This document shows positions 13,476-15,320 of a DNA stretch of 15,320 bases, piece by piece; positions within the stretch are counted from its first letter, which is position 1, and each line of letters starts with the position of its first letter. A program made the position numbers and the translations under genes. The notes under the pieces were generated by a model that had not been told where the DNA came from, made no database searches, and worked only from the letters and a program-made list of their open reading frames with translations. This DNA is from Candidatus Poribacteria bacterium WGA-3G (lineage in GTDB: Bacteria > Poribacteria > WGA-4E > WGA-3G). The stretch covers positions 1-15,320 of the forward strand of contig ASZN01000005.1 in the NCBI GenBank assembly GCA_000406005.1, given 5' to 3'.

Positions 13476-14855
13476 TTAGACTTTTTTCCGAAGACGTGCA
13501 GCGAAAGCGCCGTCAACACCGTGTTCATGCGGAAAGGTCTGCATGAAGCCTTGCGGTGTTAGAATACTTGGTGGTACTTCAGGTAGAAATTGTTGCGCGT
13601 TTTCTACTGTCCACATCGGGTAGTCTGTCAAGAACCTTTCGACGACCCCTTCGTTCTCTATCGGTTCGATGCTGCAGGTGCTGTAGACGAGGATGCCGCC
13701 AGGTTTGATGTGTCGTGCTGCGTTTTTTAGTAGGCTATATTGTATTTCACTGAGGGCGCGTACCTGTTCTAAAGTCTTATTCCATCGGATGTCGGGATGT
13801 CGCCGAAGTGTCCCGAACCCAGAGCAGGGCGCATCAATCAGCACGGCATCGGCTCGACGCATAAATCCGAGATCTGCTTTTGTTGCGTCCATTATTTGTG
13901 TTTCAACATTCCGTGCGCCGACACGTCGGCAGTTCTTTTTTAGGAAAGCGATCTTCTCCGCCGAGACATCTACGGCGACGATCTTCCCAGCATTTCCCAT
14001 GAGATGCGCCAGATGCGTCGTCTTACCACCCGGTGCTGCACATAAGTCCACAATGAATTTTGCGTCTGCTGGCGAGAGCAGATATGGGACTAACATCGCA
14101 CTCTCATCTTGAACATAGATGTCCTCTCGGTTGAGGATATCTTTCAATGTCTCTTCACCGGCAGTATCGAAAGCCGTAATCGCGCGATTTCCGAAGGCTA
14201 CCCCATCGGGTGCTATTTCGGAGGCAGTGGCGACGATGCCGTTCGCTGCTAACGATTGGCAAACATCTTCACGTTTGGTTCGGACGGTATTCACACGGAG
14301 TGCGAGCGGCGCGATCTGATTACTCGCGCGACAGAACGCTAACGTCCAAGAAACGCCGCGCGTCTCAAGCCACCGCTGGACCAACCACGTCGGGTAGGAG
14401 AGCGAAAAGGCGATATGTTCAGTCGGGTTCGTCTTAAGCTGTGGGTAAGTGAGTGTCGCACCTTCACGTTGCACGGAGCGGAGGACGGCATTGATGAACC
14501 CCGCAGTTTTCCGTCCTCTGCTTCTCCGTAGGTGTGAAGTCGCGAGTTGGACGGTTTCAAAGATAGCAGCGTGTGCCGGTACACCATCGAGGTGTAAGAG
14601 TTGGAACGCACCGAGTCTGAGAATATTGCGGTGCCGATCATCTAACTGGAACCCTGGATTAATAAACTGATCCAGCACCCAATCGAGTTGTTTCTGCCAA
14701 CGGATAACGCCGTAGACGAGTCCATTAATGAGGCGACGTTCACGACCCGCAACCTGCCATCGTTTGAATGCGCTATCAACGACAGATGCTATTGATGTGC
14801 TGCTGTGCGAAAGGGTTAGCAGACATTCTAAGGCGACTTTGCGAGCGTTCGTCAT
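13476..14855 (-). CDS. rsmB: 16S rRNA (cytosine967-C5)-methyltransferase RsmB
   Basis: SAM-dependent methyltransferase that makes m5C967 in 16S rRNA. The 459 residues comprise an N-terminal NusB-like RNA-binding domain (about 1-135, with the conserved ERRLINGLVYGVIRWQKQLD at 39-58) and a Rossmann-fold catalytic domain. Visible motifs are the SAM site LCAAPGGKTTHLA (271-283), VAVDVSAEKI, DAPCSGFGT (motif IV, Cys344, needed for product release) and YSTCSIEPIENE (motif VI, nucleophile Cys394). The C-terminal end GVDGAFAARLRKK is also typical. Length and motifs indicate an intact enzyme. The ATG at 14855 is preceded by a strong stem-loop (14865-14901) and no clear Shine-Dalgarno. rpsT lies upstream, so both ribosome-related genes may be co-transcribed unless the palindrome between them terminates. 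Confidence 0.95.
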   Translation of the reverse strand: MTNARKVALECLLTLSHSSTSIASVVDSAFKRWQVAGRERRLINGLVYGVIRWQKQLDWVLDQFINPGFQLDDRHRNILRLGAFQLLHLDGVPAHAAIFETVQLATSHLRRSRGRKTAGFINAVLRSVQREGATLTYPQLKTNPTEHIAFSLSYPTWLVQRWLETRGVSWTLAFCRASNQIAPLALRVNTVRTKREDVCQSLAANGIVATASEIAPDGVAFGNRAITAFDTAGEETLKDILNREDIYVQDESAMLVPYLLSPADAKFIVDLCAAPGGKTTHLAHLMGNAGKIVAVDVSAEKIAFLKKNCRRVGARNVETQIMDATKADLGFMRRADAVLIDAPCSGFGTLRRHPDIRWNKTLEQVRALSEIQYSLLKNAARHIKPGGILVYSTCSIEPIENEGVVERFLTDYPMWTVENAQQFLPEVPPSILTPQGFMQTFPHEHGVDGAFAARLRKKV

Positions 14856-14856
14856 T

Positions 14857-14901
14857 CGCGATAACGCGAGGTTTCACCGTTTACGGTTCCGATACCTCGC
14901 G
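14857..14901 (-). promoter_or_regulatory. Stem-loop leader just upstream of rsmB
   Basis: CGCGAGGT (14865-14872) pairs with ACCTCGCG (14894-14901), and the loop contains a second hairpin (ACCGT / ACGGT around AA). CGCG at 14857-14860 can instead pair with CGCG at 14865-14868, next to the ATG. The two structures are mutually exclusive. A regulatory role is speculative. Confidence 0.35.
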
Positions 14902-14915
14902 AGTTCCATTCTATT

Positions 14916-14944
14916 CGTAGGGGTTAGGTTACCTAACCCTTACG
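14916..14944. terminator. 29-bp near-perfect palindrome between rpsT and rsmB
   Basis: GGGTTAGGT (14921-14929), one central T and ACCTAACCC (14931-14939) are extended by CGTA/TACG arms, with one G-T pair between. It starts 20 bases after the rpsT stop codon. There is no U-tract, so it is either a weak terminator or another of the dispersed intergenic palindromes in this genome. Confidence 0.45.
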
Positions 14945-14964
14945 TATCCAAGAGAGAGACAAGA

Positions 14965-15237
14965 TTACGCTGCTGGGTAGGTGAGAGCATGCAATTTGCG
15001 GGTAAGCCGAGACTTCTGACGATTTGCTGTACCTTTTTTGATAACACCTTTACCGGCGGCACGGTCTAAAAGACTCACCACCGTTTTGCACAATTCTTGT
15101 GCTGTCTCAACGTTGCCTGCCTCAAGTGCGGCTTCTGTCTGTTTAAGTGCTGTTCTTAGCGTCGCTTTGCGGTGGCGGTTGCGTATCTGTTTCGCCTTAT
15201 CCGCGCGCGCGTGTTTTTTTGCAGATTGTCGATGCAA
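14965..15237 (-). CDS. rpsT: 30S ribosomal protein S20
   Basis: Small basic 16S rRNA-binding protein of the 30S subunit, 90 residues. The N-terminus HRQSAKKHARADKAKQIRNR matches the S20 signature SAKKxxR...RNR. The helical middle and the motif AVSLLDKAAxKGVIHKN appear as VVSLLDRAAGKGVIKKGTAN, followed by the conserved KSRLTRKLHAL end. No ATG is available: the frame begins at a TTG at 15237 and is closed by a stop about 30 bases upstream, with no clear Shine-Dalgarno site. E. coli rpsT also starts with UUG, and that weak start is part of S20 autoregulation. A similar arrangement here is inference. The gene looks complete although the window ends shortly after. Confidence 0.95.
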   Translation of the reverse strand: MHRQSAKKHARADKAKQIRNRHRKATLRTALKQTEAALEAGNVETAQELCKTVVSLLDRAAGKGVIKKGTANRQKSRLTRKLHALTYPAA

Positions 15238-15320
15238 AACGCGAACTGTTAGTAAAAAACTATGTTAATCTATGTAAATCCGAAAAACACAGTTCCCTAC
15301 GGGATTCCTTAAGTCCCTTT
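15238..15320. other. rpsT upstream region
   Basis: The last 83 bases hold no gene. On the minus strand there is a small hairpin (TCCC-GTA-GGGA, 15293-15303) and then AT-rich sequence with TTTACA and a weak TTACTA hexamer 17 bases apart. This is a possible promoter for rpsT, but poor. Confidence 0.3.

Overview
The window looks like a chromosomal segment of an uncultured bacterium with planctomycete-like gene content, most likely Candidatus Poribacteria or a relative. This is an inference from three things: a large PSCyt1/PSCyt2/PSD1 protein, moderate GC in the housekeeping genes, and many short palindromic or inverted-repeat elements in almost every intergenic gap. No rRNA, tRNA, CRISPR array, intact transposase or phage gene was seen. 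All but one of the genes lie on the minus strand.

Layout from high to low coordinates, which is the direction of transcription. First come rpsT (ribosomal protein S20) and rsmB (16S rRNA m5C967 methyltransferase). Next is a thiamine pair: a ThiE/TenI-fold protein that looks more like TenI, then thiD (HMP/HMP-P kinase). A DUF2203 gene is the only plus-strand gene. It converges on thiD and diverges from murJ (lipid II flippase), with a clear sigma70 promoter in the divergent gap. Then come murJ, hisF and a class-IV aminotransferase resembling IlvE. The murJ-hisF gap is filled by a 110-bp near-perfect tandem duplication. Each unit carries a TATAAT box, and the copy nearest hisF sits just upstream of a TTG start.

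A 550-bp repeat-rich gap leads into an AT-rich block: a divergent GIY-YIG-like protein, a ten-unit TPR protein and a small coiled-coil protein with a C-terminal membrane anchor. This block may be accessory DNA. A 122-bp MITE-like element with 13-bp terminal inverted repeats and a TACCG target duplication follows it. Then come two unrecognised orphan genes spaced like an operon, and a secreted 965-aa protein with a cytochrome-c-like CxxCH motif, DUF1549, a PA14-like region and DUF1553.

The first 520 bases hold no convincing gene. They contain two hairpins with a CTTTAG loop of the kind found at IS200/IS605 ends.

Points most worth a second look: the duplicated promoter unit before hisF; Gln at HisF residue 130, where the catalytic Asp is expected; the MITE with its target duplication; and the TenI-like rather than ThiE-like signature of the thiamine protein. 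No undescribed multi-gene system could be demonstrated. The AT-rich TPR / coiled-coil-TM / GIY-YIG block and the orphan pair are the least explained parts.
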